This document shows positions 23,209 to 35,655 of a stretch of DNA of 64,000 nt, one piece after another. Position 1 is the stretch's first letter. Every line of letters begins with the position of its first letter. Source of the stretch: Campylorhamphus procurvoides (Eukaryota > Chordata > Aves > Passeriformes > Dendrocolaptidae); NCBI GenBank assembly GCA_013396655.1, contig WBMV01006580.1, positions 1-64,000 of the forward strand. The letters are read 5' to 3'. The notes beneath the pieces are model-generated. The model did not search any database. It was not told where the DNA came from and saw only the letters and a program-made list of their open reading frames with translations. A program made the translations under genes and the position numbers.

Positions 23209-26200
23209 GGAGCACCGCTCCCCACAGGCAACGGGGGAGAAGCAGCTCCCTGCGAGGCCGCCGCGGAAAATTGCGAGCCAACATCTGTCAGGCACTCGGC
23301 AGAGATAAAGAACGAACCCAGAGCCGAGCAGACACATGATGAAATCCTTCCAGGCACAGGGAAGGGGGAAGGGGAGAAGATCCAACGTGTCCTGATGTTT
23401 TCCTTGCAAAGCCCAGCGTCTCGGTGACACGCACACGTGAAGCGCTGGAAACGCCGGGGCCAGATGTTTTAAATATCACCGAGCAGGCCGGGCTGGGCGT
23501 ATATTTGATCTCCTGGCTGGTGTCACCAGGCCTGGCCCAAGCGGTTCGGGTGGGATATGAATCGTCCTCGAGCTCAGCCCAATGGCTGACCCAAGGAGAG
23601 TTGTGCAAAAGGCATTCCCAACCTGAGGAGCGATAGGGGAGGAGGGGGGCGGACTCTTGACCCAGATACAAATCTCTGGGGTTAGAAATCAGGAGAATGT
23701 CGGAGAGCAGGGGCTGAAAAATGGCATTGATAAGATTTCTCTTTTTTTTTTTTTTTAGTATTTTATTTTTTTAATTTGTGGCTGTTTTTGCTGGGAAAAG
23801 TGTCTCGGCCCAAAATCGGGATCATGGGTTTTTGCAAGTTGTAGTTTTCCCCGTTTTCCCCCTCAGCGCAATGAAATGTCTGCCTTTTAATTTGGGAATT
23901 CGTGCAAAATCCTTTCAGATTCCTCACTTTTCTTTTTTTTTAAGAACAGTTAAATACAGAAGAAATCTGACTTCTGGCATTTTTCTTTCTCGCTTTTTCC
24001 AAAGAAAGGAACCCCATGCAAAGCTCTGAAACATTTCCTACATTTAGGGGAAAACCAGAGAAACGTTTCTAGGGGCAAGTCCATTCCCTCCTTTCCTTTG
24101 CTCCTTTCTGCTTTTCCTTTGGGAGGGCCTCCTTGCCATCAGGAAACAGGGAAAATCAGGGAGTGGAGGATAAATATATTTTAATTACATTATCAAGCAA
24201 TGCCTGACTCTTTCCCTTTTCTTTTTCTTCGGGAAAAAGAAGGATGAACGATCCTGAGAGAGGGGTGGTGCATGATAGGTCCTTTCCCCTCTTGGCAGGC
24301 AGAAGGAGTTCATGACGAGCTGGAAATGAAAGGGAACTTTTTGGGGTGGGAAAAATCAGCTCCCTTGTGTGGGCAGCCCTGGGGTTTCTCTGCAAGACGT
24401 GGGCTGCGACCCGAAGATCTCGCAGGGCTCCTTCCTGTTCCCACATCCGTGCCAGGAGTTGGCCTCGGCGGGAGGATTTGGGATAACGTGTCCTGGGAAG
24501 ATGGGAGCTGGGGAAGGGGGGGATGGAGCTCCCTCTCGCAGAGCCAGCAGCTCCAAGAGCCGGAAAGCTGGGAATGCTGCTGGAGCTGGCAGAGCCCTGG
24601 GTCAGGATGACTCATAAGATGCTTTGCTGGCTGCAGAGTCGCTCCGAGGCTTTGGGTTTTCCCTCAAAATCCGGGTGTAAACCGGGTTTTCCCTGGAGAA
24701 ATCCCTTTGCTGGTGCCATTGGGACCTGCGTGGTCAGAGCTGGAGTTCAGAGAGGTGAAGATCTGCTGTTTCCCTGAGTTTTTCCTTCATTTCTCCTCGA
24801 CTTCTGCTCAGGGAAACCAAGGCAGGGGAGTGGATGGAATGGATCTGTGTGGCAGAGCTTGGCCTGTAGCTCTGCCTGTTCTGGTGATCCAGAACATTCA
24901 GGGAGATCCAAATCACCATCAAGCTGATTTTTAGCTCTGGGTTGATGAGCTGGGCTGCTCAGTCTCATCTTTTGGTGTCTTCTTGGCTCTGCCAGCTTGC
25001 CTTTCATTCCACAGGTTCCTGTTGGTGCAGAAAGATCCAAGGGACAGAATGTGTGGGCATTTCTTCGTCCAGTACCTGAGGGAATAAGGGATTGACCCAA
25101 TCCAGGGGGCAATCCAGGCTGGCCTCTGGGAGCCAGGGATTTAATCAAGGATTTAATGCCAGAAAGGGCCCTGTGATGGCTTTGACCTGTTCATGGCAGG
25201 CTTGGCCAAACACCCGTGTTGAGTCCACTAGAAGTTCCCTGCCATTCCTCACTGTCTTCTTTCCTCTTTCCTCTTCAGCTCCACCCACTTTTTTGTCCCC
25301 CTGAGTGATTTTTCCTTATCATTTTGAGATCATACTCCTCTTCAAGGTCCCTGTGGTGGTGGGGATGTCTCACCCAGCCCCATCCTGCATTTGGGGCCAC
25401 TCACCCAACGTGACAGGAGCAATCCTGGCTCCTTCCCCGCGGTGACTCAGAAGGACAAGTTCCTAAGATACTCAGCCCCAGGACCTGGGCCAAGAGGGTT
25501 CAGACAGTGCCGGTTGTCTCCGTCCTGCTCCGTGGCGTGTTTACGGATCAGCTGGAAATTTCCTAAATAAGTGGATCCCAGGCATCAACAAAGCCCGTGC
25601 AGACCATGCACGTTTCATGGTCGTTTCGCAGTGCTCTGCCTCCAGGAGGATATAAACCCCCTCTTCTGTTATAAAATCAGCTCCTTGGCAGCCTGTAACG
25701 CAGTGGGAAAGGCTCGGGATTCCTGGAGGAGCGCACTGTGTCAGCGATTTTTGGGGATTTCAGGGAGGCCTCACCGGGGAAAGAAGGGAAAGGCCCAGAG
25801 AAACTCCACTCTCCTTTTGGGATGAGGCAGAGAAAAGGAGGTTGAGCAGGAAAAAGGGACAGTCCGGAGTGGGGAATGGTGTTCTTGCCCCATCCCAGTG
25901 GGATTTTCTAGGAAGTGGGAGCACGGGGGGTTGCATTTCCACAGGATCCCTCGTGGTGTTTCGGTTCAAAATATCATCAGAGTTCATGGCAAAGTGAATG
26001 TTCCGGGAGCTGGAGCTTCCAGGGCCACTTTTCCTGGGATTTTTGTCACCTTTTGAAAGGTTGTGACATCCCTGGACTGGTGCATCCCAAGTGGAGATTC
26101 CTGGGAGCACCCAGACCACTTCTGGGGTCTCCTCCACCACGAAGGGGTCCCCAGCCAGGATTTCCCCCATTTAGAGTGTTCCCATTCCCAATTTTCCCCA

Positions 26201-29200
26201 AGAACATTTGTATTTTCAGCTGAATGTTTTTCTGGACGCCGATCCAGCCCACTGGCAGGTTTAGGTTTTCAAGTGAATTTCATTCCCTTCACCCAACTGG
26301 CTCTTTTTGCATTGTTAAATGGGATTTTTGTCCTGGAAAGGGTGTGCTTTCCTTAGGAATCCAAGATCAGGTTGAAAAATACCTCCAAAGGTGTGTGTGT
26401 GGGCGGGAGCAGGGAAACAGTTTTCAAATTTAAAACCTTCCTTTGCAAGTTTAGAATTCCCACTGAAAATCAAACTCTCAGTAAGTTGTGGGTTTGGGAC
26501 AGAAAATTTGGACTGGGATCTTTTTTGTTGTTTTGTTTTCTTTCTCTTTCTCTTTCTTTTTTTTTAATTTTCTATTTTTTCTTAGGTTTTTTTAATTTCT
26601 TTTTAATTTTAAATTATAAATCCAAATATTTGCTCTGACCACTCCCACGGAAAAACAGAGAGTTCCTGTAGCCAGGCATGGGTTGATTTGCATTCCTTTT
26701 TTGAAATGGCTTTTAATGGAATGCCCTAAATTTCAATAGCTCAAAGGAGAAAATTCAAGACAATTATAGAATTCATCTTCCTTCTTCTGCCCCATGCCTT
26801 TTCAGACCAAGGCTGGTTGGATGAGTGTTGGGAGCGTTCACCAAAGAAAATATTACCAAAGCAGGGAAACATTTGTGGAAGTTGAATCTGGTGGGGGTTT
26901 ATTTTTAATGTCCTTGGTGCTTCTTGGACCTGTGGCTTGAGGTGGTGGACCTTGGAGATGTTCTGAGATGTGATGCTTGCAAGTGGGCAAAGGGGCAGGT
27001 GAACTCCAAGGTGTGAGGAGCTTGAAATGGCATTAAAAGGTGGGAGAAGAGCCTGGGAAATGAATTTAGGATGGGCTGCCCCAACCCTTCGCAGGGAATC
27101 TCTGCAAGACATTGCACAGCGTCCTCCCAAGTGGGGCTTTTCGGCTGCCATGTTAAAAACGAAAGAGAAAGAGCCTCCCAAATATTCCTTCTGTCAACAA
27201 CAACACCCAAAGGAAAGGGAAAAAAAAAAAAAGAAAGACAATTCAAAGGAATATTTCAGGCAGCTGCTTTTAATCAACTCCCGTGATCGGCTGGTGGAAG
27301 AGTTCCATTCGAGCTGGGTTTCTTCTGGGGCCACTTTATCTCCAGCCCCACCAAGGTGAGAGGCAAAACCTCCACTGGGGGTGGTGGGGCCCAACTGGTC
27401 TCACTGGTAATTTGCCATCTGGGTTTATCAGCTCCACGTCTTGAGTCTCTTGGCCACGAAGCCACTTTGCATCTGCTCTGGGCTGCCTGGCAAAGAGGCT
27501 TTCCGGCCCCACCGGAGCGCTTTTTTTGGGCAGATAATTACCCAAGTTCAAAGTGCCCCCAGCCAATCGCAGCTCGGGAGCCATGCAAGCTGTTTCATAA
27601 CGCTGGTTTGAACCCTGTTGGTGGCATAATTAGGATTTAATTAACTACAGGAATAGAAACATGTTGTTCATTTGACCATCTGGGAGTCGACGGCTACGGC
27701 GGGTTGCGACGTTTTCTACGCTCCACGCCGCTCGGGGAGTGTTTCATATTATTTTCCATGGCCCCAAGCTGCCTTCCTGCACGTTTCCAGAGCCCAGGCA
27801 GATATCCCGATCCCAGGGGGAATCCTCATCCTTTTCTGATGTTTTTAGGGATCCATGGTAGAGCTCAGGAGGTGCTGAGAGCGCGGGGAATGAGGACACC
27901 GAAGGAAAGACCAAAAGAGACGAGCGGGGAATGTTTTGTCCCCTGAAATTTTAAATGTCCAAACCAGCACAATAATATTAATATTAATAATAATAGGGAT
28001 AATTGTGTTTGTCTCAGTGTCCTCCCACAGCACCCGAAATGCCCCAGAGCTCAGAAGACCTTGAGTCGAGGTGCCCGAATTGGGCGTTTTTCACTTTGAG
28101 CAGAACGACTCGTGAGCTGGTGCTGAAGGGAAGTGAAATCCAACTGAAAAGGGTGGGGTCGTCCCCAATTAAAACGGGGTTATTTCTGAAGCTTCGGAAG
28201 GGAAATATTTGGATTTCAACAGGATATTACGAGGCGGAATTTGGTCAAATGTTGTGTTTTTAAATAGTGTAAAATTCACCCCAAGGCCAAAGCTGGAAGG
28301 TTTTGTTTCAGATACAGTGAAACGCTGTGTTTGATCCCATTTGTTCCTTTCCTACTGTTTTCTGGCTTAAGGAATAAAGGGAAAAAAAAGAGAAGCTCAA
28401 GTTGACTCAAGCAATATTTATAATTCCTTGGAATTTTTCTTAGGAAGGAAGAGGTTGGATGAACCCCCAAGCCCCAAAGCTCTTGCTGAAGCACCTACAA
28501 GAGCATGGGAGAACTTTGTTGACTCCATGTTTTACCCTCTGCCAAACTAAACTGCATTTTCCTTTGCCACAACCCAGCTTTTAAAGATCAGAATTTTGAT
28601 CCATTCCTTTAATTCCTTTTTCTTTCAGTTTATTTAACTCTCGTTTTCATTCACTCTTTGGTTTTCTGCTTTGGGGCCCAGGTGAGGGTGACCCATCCGA
28701 TTAGGAACAATAGAAAAATCCTTTCTAAAATTCCTAAAAAAGTGTTTTCAAAAGTTAATATTTTCTGGAATGGGCAGGGAAAAATATTCAGGGGTTATTT
28801 CAGCCTCGGCAGGGATGGATCCAAGTTCTCAGTGGAGAAGTTTCTTTTGCTGCTTTATGGGGATGTCCTGGCTAACAACAATCTCCTGGGCATGGAGAGG
28901 ACACGATCATAAAACTGACTCTTAACTGATCTTTATTGATCTTAATTCTCAGCACCCCAGAAATTAGTGCTAATTACCATATTCTTCCACTGATTCCAGT
29001 TCCTTGCCAGGTTGGAGCTGGGGGACAATCCTGATGTTTCAAAGGACATTTTGGTTCCCACCATCATCAGGAGCCCTGTGATCCCAATTTCCAACCCAAA
29101 CTTCCCCTGCTGGAATATCCCCCGACCATATCTCTTGGTCTTCCTGCCATCATCCATGACACGTTGTGGGTGGCTCGTGGCTTCCAGGGCATGATCAGAT

Positions 29201-30269
29201 CTTTGGAAAAGCACTGTGGCATGTTCCAGGGAGCTGTGGGAAAGGGAATATTAACACTTAACTCTTGAGACTCAAGGACACGACGGAAAGAAGGGTCAAC
29301 AAGACGTTGGGTTTAGCCTTATGGAGTATCCCATCCCCTGTTTTAAGGGGGTCTGGAAGTCCCTGCTGGGCGTGGTGGCAAACCCTGAGCTTTGCCAGGT
29401 GTCAGGACAACAGGAGTTTGCAAATGTTCTGCAGTCTCTGCTCCTGTTGGAATCATTGCCTTGGAAAAACCCCACATTGGTTCCAACGTCCCAAAAACGA
29501 GCGGAGAAGACCCCCTTGAAGCCACGCTGAAGGAGATCAGTGGTGGGTGGCACATCCCATGGGGATGGACACAAGCCCAGCAGCTCTGACCCTCCATCCC
29601 TGCTCCTGAGAACCCCAGGAAGGAGCAACCCTTGGCAACAGAAGGTTTCAGCTCATCAACACCTCCCAACCCTTTCCCAAGGGCAGAGCTGGAATTTCTC
29701 CCCAGCAATCAGCCCATAATTGGAGTACCATTTGGATTTTTTAATTAAAAAAAAAAATACCCCACTCAGAGCTCGGATATTTCTCGTGCTCAACGCAGAG
29801 CTTGGCCGTGCCTTGAGTCTCTTGGCGTGTTTCAGAGGAAAAATCCAGGATTTCCTCTGGAAGAACCTCTTTTTGGAGAGATGTGGGGAAAAGGACCTTT
29901 GTGTAAGCTGAGGAGCTCCAGGTTTCACTTCCACAGCCAGGCAAGGAGAGGACAGACTGCAACGGGACCTGCTTTTGTGCCTCGTTCTACTCTTAGAAAT
30001 CATCACTTTTAAGGATTTTTTTTCCCAACAAAAGTAAATTTTCCATGATAAAAAGTGGGTTTTTTTGGGTTTTAACCCCCGCTGTGTTTTCAGTGCAAAA
30101 TTAGCGCATGAAATCCACAAACACCGGTGGTTACAAATGAAAGTAAACTCGGGGTTTATGAGAGGGTGGTGTCAAACCAGGGTTGGGCTCCTGGAAATCC
30201 AGAGGTTGGGGAGGGAAAGGTCACGTCTGGTTTTGGGGCAAGTACATCCCATGTCCATTTTCAGCACCA

Positions 30270-30864
30270 GAATTAGAAATCTAATTAGACTCAGAATTAG
30301 ATCTAGAATTCTGCTTAGAATTCTGGTTAGATGTGGACACAGAATTGTAATGACACTTAGAATTCTAATTAGACTTAGAATTCAGACTGTACTTAGAAAC
30401 AGAATTATAATTCTACTTGGACTTAGAATGCTAATTAGACTCAGAATTCTGATTAGGCTTAGAATTTGGAGTAGGAAAGAGAATTATAATTCTACTTGGA
30501 CTTAGAATACTAATTAGACTTAGAATTCTGATTAGGCTTGGACATAGAATTACAATTGTACCTGGACTCAGAATTACAATTCTAATTAGACTTAGAATTT
30601 TGATTAAATTTGGACATAGAATTATAATTGCACCTGGGCTTAGAATTAGAATTCTAATTGGACTTAGAACTCTGATTAGATTTGGACATAGAATTATAAT
30701 TATACCTGGATTTAGAATTCTAATTGGACTTAGAATTCTGATTAGGTTAGGACATAGAGTTATAATTATACCTGGATTTAGAATTCTAATTGGACTTGGA
30801 ATTCTGATTAGTTTTGGACATAGAATTATAATTATGCCTGGATTTAGAATTCTAATTGGACTCT
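30270..30864. repeat. AT-rich minisatellite with 66-bp higher-order unit
   Basis: A short TTAGAATTCTAATT-like motif is repeated throughout. From about 30655 it settles into a clean 66-bp unit (AATTGGACTTAGAATTCTGATTAG...GGATTTAGAATTCT), at least three copies. Rich in GAATTC. 66 is a multiple of three, so it looks coding on both strands. Confidence 0.95.
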
Positions 30865-31849
30865 GAAATGCAGGATTTGGGCAGGGAAATTCCCTTCCCA
30901 TGTTTTCCTCCTCCTTCTCCTCGGAGTTTCGGTCAATGCGTGTTTTCTCTTCCCCCTTTTTTTTTCCCCTCCAGGTGTTTTTTGGGATGAAGCTTAAAAG
31001 ATAAATCAGGAAAACCATTCCCAAATGTTTCAAACTGAGCTGGTGGGGCTCTCAGAGGGACCGTTCCGACCCGAGCTCCCGTTTTCCTCTCGGATCCGGG
31101 GCTTTGCATTCCAGGATATCTGCACAAAACCCCCTCTTTATTCCAAGGAAAAGCCTCCCAGGCAGGTACTGCACATCCTGGATCAATAAAGATTCCAGCA
31201 GAACCGGCTCCCCCTTCTCCAGGAACGCTGGAGACCCCACGGAAGAGCCCGAGAGGTCGGAAAGGCAGGGAGACACTTTGGGCTGCTCGTTGTCTCTGCA
31301 AGGAGGTGCCCAATATGGGCACGTCCCAATGGGTTGATATCCAAATCCCTGGATTTATCCAGGCTTTTCCTTGCCAGTGTGACACTCCAGGACCGTGGTG
31401 AGCCGTGTGTTAAAGCCTCAAACCTCTCTCTGTGCTGATAAGAGGGTTTCCTGCTTTTAGGCATGGCTTAAACAGAGCTTTCCATGGGAAATAAGGGCTC
31501 ATTTGGCCGGGAAACGATTCCCAGGCCACTAGAAAGTGAAAGATGCCGTCCTGTGTCCACACAGGCAAAAGCCACGTCCACATTCAGGCGTTTTCCCGTG
31601 CTGAATATTCGGGAACACCAAGCCTTGGGATCAAACCCCCGTCCTGGCTGAATTCTGGGAGCGGCAGGTGTGTCCCTCCAGCTCCAGCTTTAATCTGGGG
31701 CACGATTAAACCTCTGGAAGGGTGTCTTGGAGGACGAGAGGTCAGTTTTGGGTAGGAAAGAAGGAAAAAGGGTGTTTTCTTCCAGCTCTCTCTTTCTGGA
31801 GTGGTCTTGTCCCAGCCAAGTGTTTTTTGTGTTCCAAACAGGAACAGAA

Positions 31850-32250
31850 CCCAACAAAATCCCGCCGAATATAAATATGTTTTTGCAATCTACAGGAGTT
31901 AATCCCTGTTTATTTCTCTCCTTGATTATCTTAACCAGCAAGGTAGTGATTAAAGGCAGGCGTGGAGCTCATGCTAATTTTATTTAAACCCCCCTGACCT
32001 GGTTCTTTTTAGGCCGAGCTGATTGCAATAAACACACCTGCAGGATTTTACAAGCTTGGAAAAGCCTGGATTTAACCTTGCTTGGGGATACCTTCATCCA
32101 AAAAAGGGGCTTTTTTTTCCCCAATATTTCAGGAGAATCCTGGAAGGACCGCAGCAGGTCTTGGATGGAAATTGGGAACCGATTAGACACTCCAATTAAA
32201 TTAATTACATCCCACGTACGCCGGTCAACATCAACCCGCTCTCCAGGACC
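31850..32250. promoter_or_regulatory. Candidate conserved noncoding block
   Basis: Contains GTTAATCC (OTX/PITX-like), TGTTTATT (FOX-like), TTGATTATCTTAACC, CTAATTTTATTTAAA and TCCAATTAAATTAATTACATCCCACGTACG, a density of sites typical of developmental enhancers. No repeat origin seen. Confidence 0.35.
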
Positions 32251-32555
32251 CGCTTTGGTCTCAGCCCCGTGAGTTTCTCCTTAATTTTGGAGCACAGAAA
32301 TATTGCCCTGGCAGGGAGATTGTCCTCCGGTGTGCGGGGTTGGGGTGGGGAGGGAGGAGAAACGCTGCTGGCAGGAGTTAATGCAGCGGTTTGGGGAGAT
32401 AACATCTCCTAGCCCCGCTGTTTAATTAAAGCCAGGTTTTTTTATTCCCTATACCTTTTAATTATAGAGGAAGAAGAGATTTGCCCTTTTGGGGCATCTG
32501 GTTGATTTTATGAAATTTAGGGTTTTTGGTTTTTTTTTTTTGTTTTTTTTTGGTT

Positions 32556-35419
32556 AGTTTTTCTTTTCAGATGGAGGTTCAAACGCACTAAAGGGAGTTC
32601 AGGCAGGTTTTTCCTCAGCTCTGGAGGTTGGGATAGAGCCCCAGCCATGGAATTTCCCTCTGGATCCGAGCTGAGCTGCTCACAAAGCCCTCCCTGCAGC
32701 CAGCAGTCAGTAGCAAGGTAACAGAAAAAAAAGGTGGCAAAACTTCCCCCCTCAAATAAGGCAAAAACATCATTTCCATTGCTGGGCCTTACATTTATTT
32801 TCAGGAGTATTTTTTAAAAGCATTTCTTTCGTGTTCATATGTTAGCGAGGGCTTAAAAGGAATCCCCTGAATGCTTTTTTTGCAGCTTGGAAAAGAACAG
32901 TATTTCTATTATTGTGAATTTGATCTCTGTGTTTGGGTTGAACCCCTTTAGAAGGGGAGGCTGCTCAGCCCTTCCCTGGGTTATATTGAATTTTAGGAAC
33001 CCCCCAAAAGATAAAGACAAGGTTTTTAACCTCCTTAACCCCACTTTTTAACCTCCACACAACCAAGGCTAAGATCATTACAAATGATTTCGGTAGGGTG
33101 CAATTCCCCACCCCCTTTATTATTTCAGGTACCTCAAAACCCCATCATTCCCAATTATTTTCCCTGAAAGGCTTTGCCAGCTCCTTCCACATAATTAATT
33201 TGATGGGATTGTTCAGTTGTTATCGATTTTTAACCTCCTTAATTCCCCACGAAGGCGCCGAACACAGAATTGCTTTCGCTTTGCCGAGCGCTTGAGTTTC
33301 AGCTCTGGCTCAGAATTCCGTGTTTTCCCGAGGTTTTTACCTCCGAGGAGAAGAGTTTGGCTGCTGGAGGCTTTCACAGGGAAATTACAGGAAAATAGAA
33401 GGTGGAAAAGGGAAAAAACAAGTTATTGAAAGGCTTTTTTTCTTTCCCCCAGGTTTTTGGTTTTGGCTCAGGGATTTCTCATCCCTCCTTCTGCCAGGGC
33501 TCTGTGAATGTTTCTGAGCCTGAAATCTCCTGTGGGGATGAGGCAGAAATGTCACCCCGTGGTGTCAGCACCCATCCCATGGAATTACCTGCCTGGAAAA
33601 AGCTGATTTCCCAGGGGGATCAAGGAAAAGTGGGAAGCTCCAGGCTGGGGAGGTGTCGATCCATCCCAACACCGGAGTTAATCCTCGGTGCTAATCTCAA
33701 CCTCATGGTTTATATTTAAACAGGGCTTTTGTCCTTGCCTGGGCTGGTGGAGTGGGATTAAAGAGTGGACACAGCCTGTTCAGTGGGAAAAATCCCAGGA
33801 AAAGGGGGAAACTGCCTTCCTGCAGGGAGTTTGTACCACCCAAGGCACCTAAACACAGTGGGGACTTTGGGGGTGAGGAGGAAAATACAGGATGGGGGAA
33901 GTGAGGGAGGGAATAAAAATATCCAGTGTGTTTTAGGCTGGAAAACCTTGGGAATCCTGGATCTGCCAGGGAGGCACCTGGATAACANAGTTTTTCTTTT
34001 CAGATGGAGGTTCAAACGCACTAAAGGGAGTTCAGGCAGGTTTTTCCTCAGCTCTGGAGGTTGGGATAGAGCCCCAGCCATGGAATTTCCCTCTGGATCC
34101 GAGCTGAGCTGCTCACAAAGCCCTCCCTGCAGCCAGCAGTCAGTAGCAAGGTAACAGAAAAAAAAGGTGGCAAAACTTCCCCCCTCAAATAAGGCAAAAA
34201 CATCATTTCCATTGCTGGGCCTTACATTTATTTTCAGGAGTATTTTTTAAAAGCATTTCTTTCGTGTTCATATGTTAGCGAGGGCTTAAAAGGAATCCCC
34301 TGAATGCTTTTTTTGCAGCTTGGAAAAGAACAGTATTTCTATTATTGTGAATTTGATCTCTGTGTTTGGGTTGAACCCCTTTAGAAGGGGAGGCTGCTCA
34401 GCCCTTCCCTGGGTTATATTGAATTTTAGGAACCCCCCAAAAGATAAAGACAAGGTTTTTAACCTCCTTAACCCCACTTTTTAACCTCCACACAACCAAG
34501 GCTAAGATCATTACAAATGATTTCGGTAGGGTGCAATTCCCCACCCCCTTTATTATTTCAGGTACCTCAAAACCCCATCATTCCCAATTATTTTCCCTGA
34601 AAGGCTTTGCCAGCTCCTTCCACATAATTAATTTGATGGGATTGTTCAGTTGTTATCGATTTTTAACCTCCTTAATTCCCCACGAAGGCGCCGAACACAG
34701 AATTGCTTTCGCTTTGCCGAGCGCTTGAGTTTCAGCTCTGGCTCAGAATTCCGTGTTTTCCCGAGGTTTTTACCTCCGAGGAGAAGAGTTTGGCTGCTGG
34801 AGGCTTTCACAGGGAAATTACAGGAAAATAGAAGGTGGAAAAGGGAAAAAACAAGTTATTGAAAGCCTTTTTTCTTTCCCCCAGGTTTTTGGTTTTGGCT
34901 CAGGGATTTCTCATCCCTCCTTCTGCCAGGGCTCTGTGAATGTTTCTGAGCCTGAAATCTCCTGTGGGGATGAGGCAGAAATGTCACCCCGTGGTGTCAG
35001 CACCCATCCCATGGAATTACCTGCCTGGAAAAAGCTGATTTCCCAGGGGGATCAAGGAAAAGTGGGAAGCTCCAGGCTGGGGAGGTGTCGATCCATCCCA
35101 ACACCGGAGCTAATCCTCGGTGCTAATCTCAACCTCATGGTTTATATTTAAACAGGGCTTTTGTCCTTGCCTGGGCTGGTGGAGTGGGATTAAAGAGTGG
35201 ACACAGCCTGTTCAGTGGGAAAAATCCCGGGAAAAGGGGGAAACTGCCTTCCTGCAGGGAGTTTGTACCACCCAAGGCACCTAAACACAGTGGGGACTTT
35301 GGGGGTGAGGAGGAAAATACAGGATGGGGGAAGTGAGGGAGGGAATAAAAATATCCAGTGTGTTTTAGGCAGGAAAACCTTGGGAATCCTGGATCTGCCA
35401 GGGAGGCACCTGGATAACA
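32556..35419. repeat. 1.43-kb near-identical direct tandem duplication joined at a single N
   Basis: Copy 1 is 32556-33987 and copy 2 is 33989-35419, separated by one N at 33988. They match at an offset of 1,433 (1,432 after a 1-base indel near 33432), with only a handful of substitutions seen (for example GAGTTAATCC versus GAGCTAATCC, GGCTGGAAAAC versus GGCAGGAAAAC). Each copy holds the same small frames and no recognisable gene. The single N exactly at the junction suggests a false duplication from overlapping contig ends, or two haplotypes kept in line. Confidence 0.97.
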
Positions 35420-35552
35420 AGGGTGTTTTTGGAAAACCAGGGCTGGGATTAACTCCCTGCCTGGGCCTAGTGCTGGGACACCCAGTAATGGTTGTTCCAG
35501 CCCGGAGAACTTCGGTGTCCTCTGGAGAACAGCAGGATTGGGAGTTTGGGAA

Positions 35553-35655
35553 AGTTCTGCTGCTTGGGAAAATTATCCTGCTTGGGAAAATTATCCTGCT
35601 TGGGAAAACTCTGAAGTTTGGGAAAACTCTCCTGCTTGGGAAAGCTCAGCTTTGG
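35553..35655. repeat. 18-bp minisatellite
   Basis: About five imperfect copies of CCTGCTTGGGAAAATTAT. Confidence 0.93.

Larger units (their letters stand above)
14300..32555. other. Intergenic: no gene recognised
   Basis: Unique sequence with the minisatellites and CR1 pieces listed separately. Blocks 22125-22320, 23270-23580 and 27525-27740 keep CpGs and TAAT or ATCAAAG-like motifs and look less worn than their surroundings. All long frames lack domain signatures. Confidence 0.6.
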
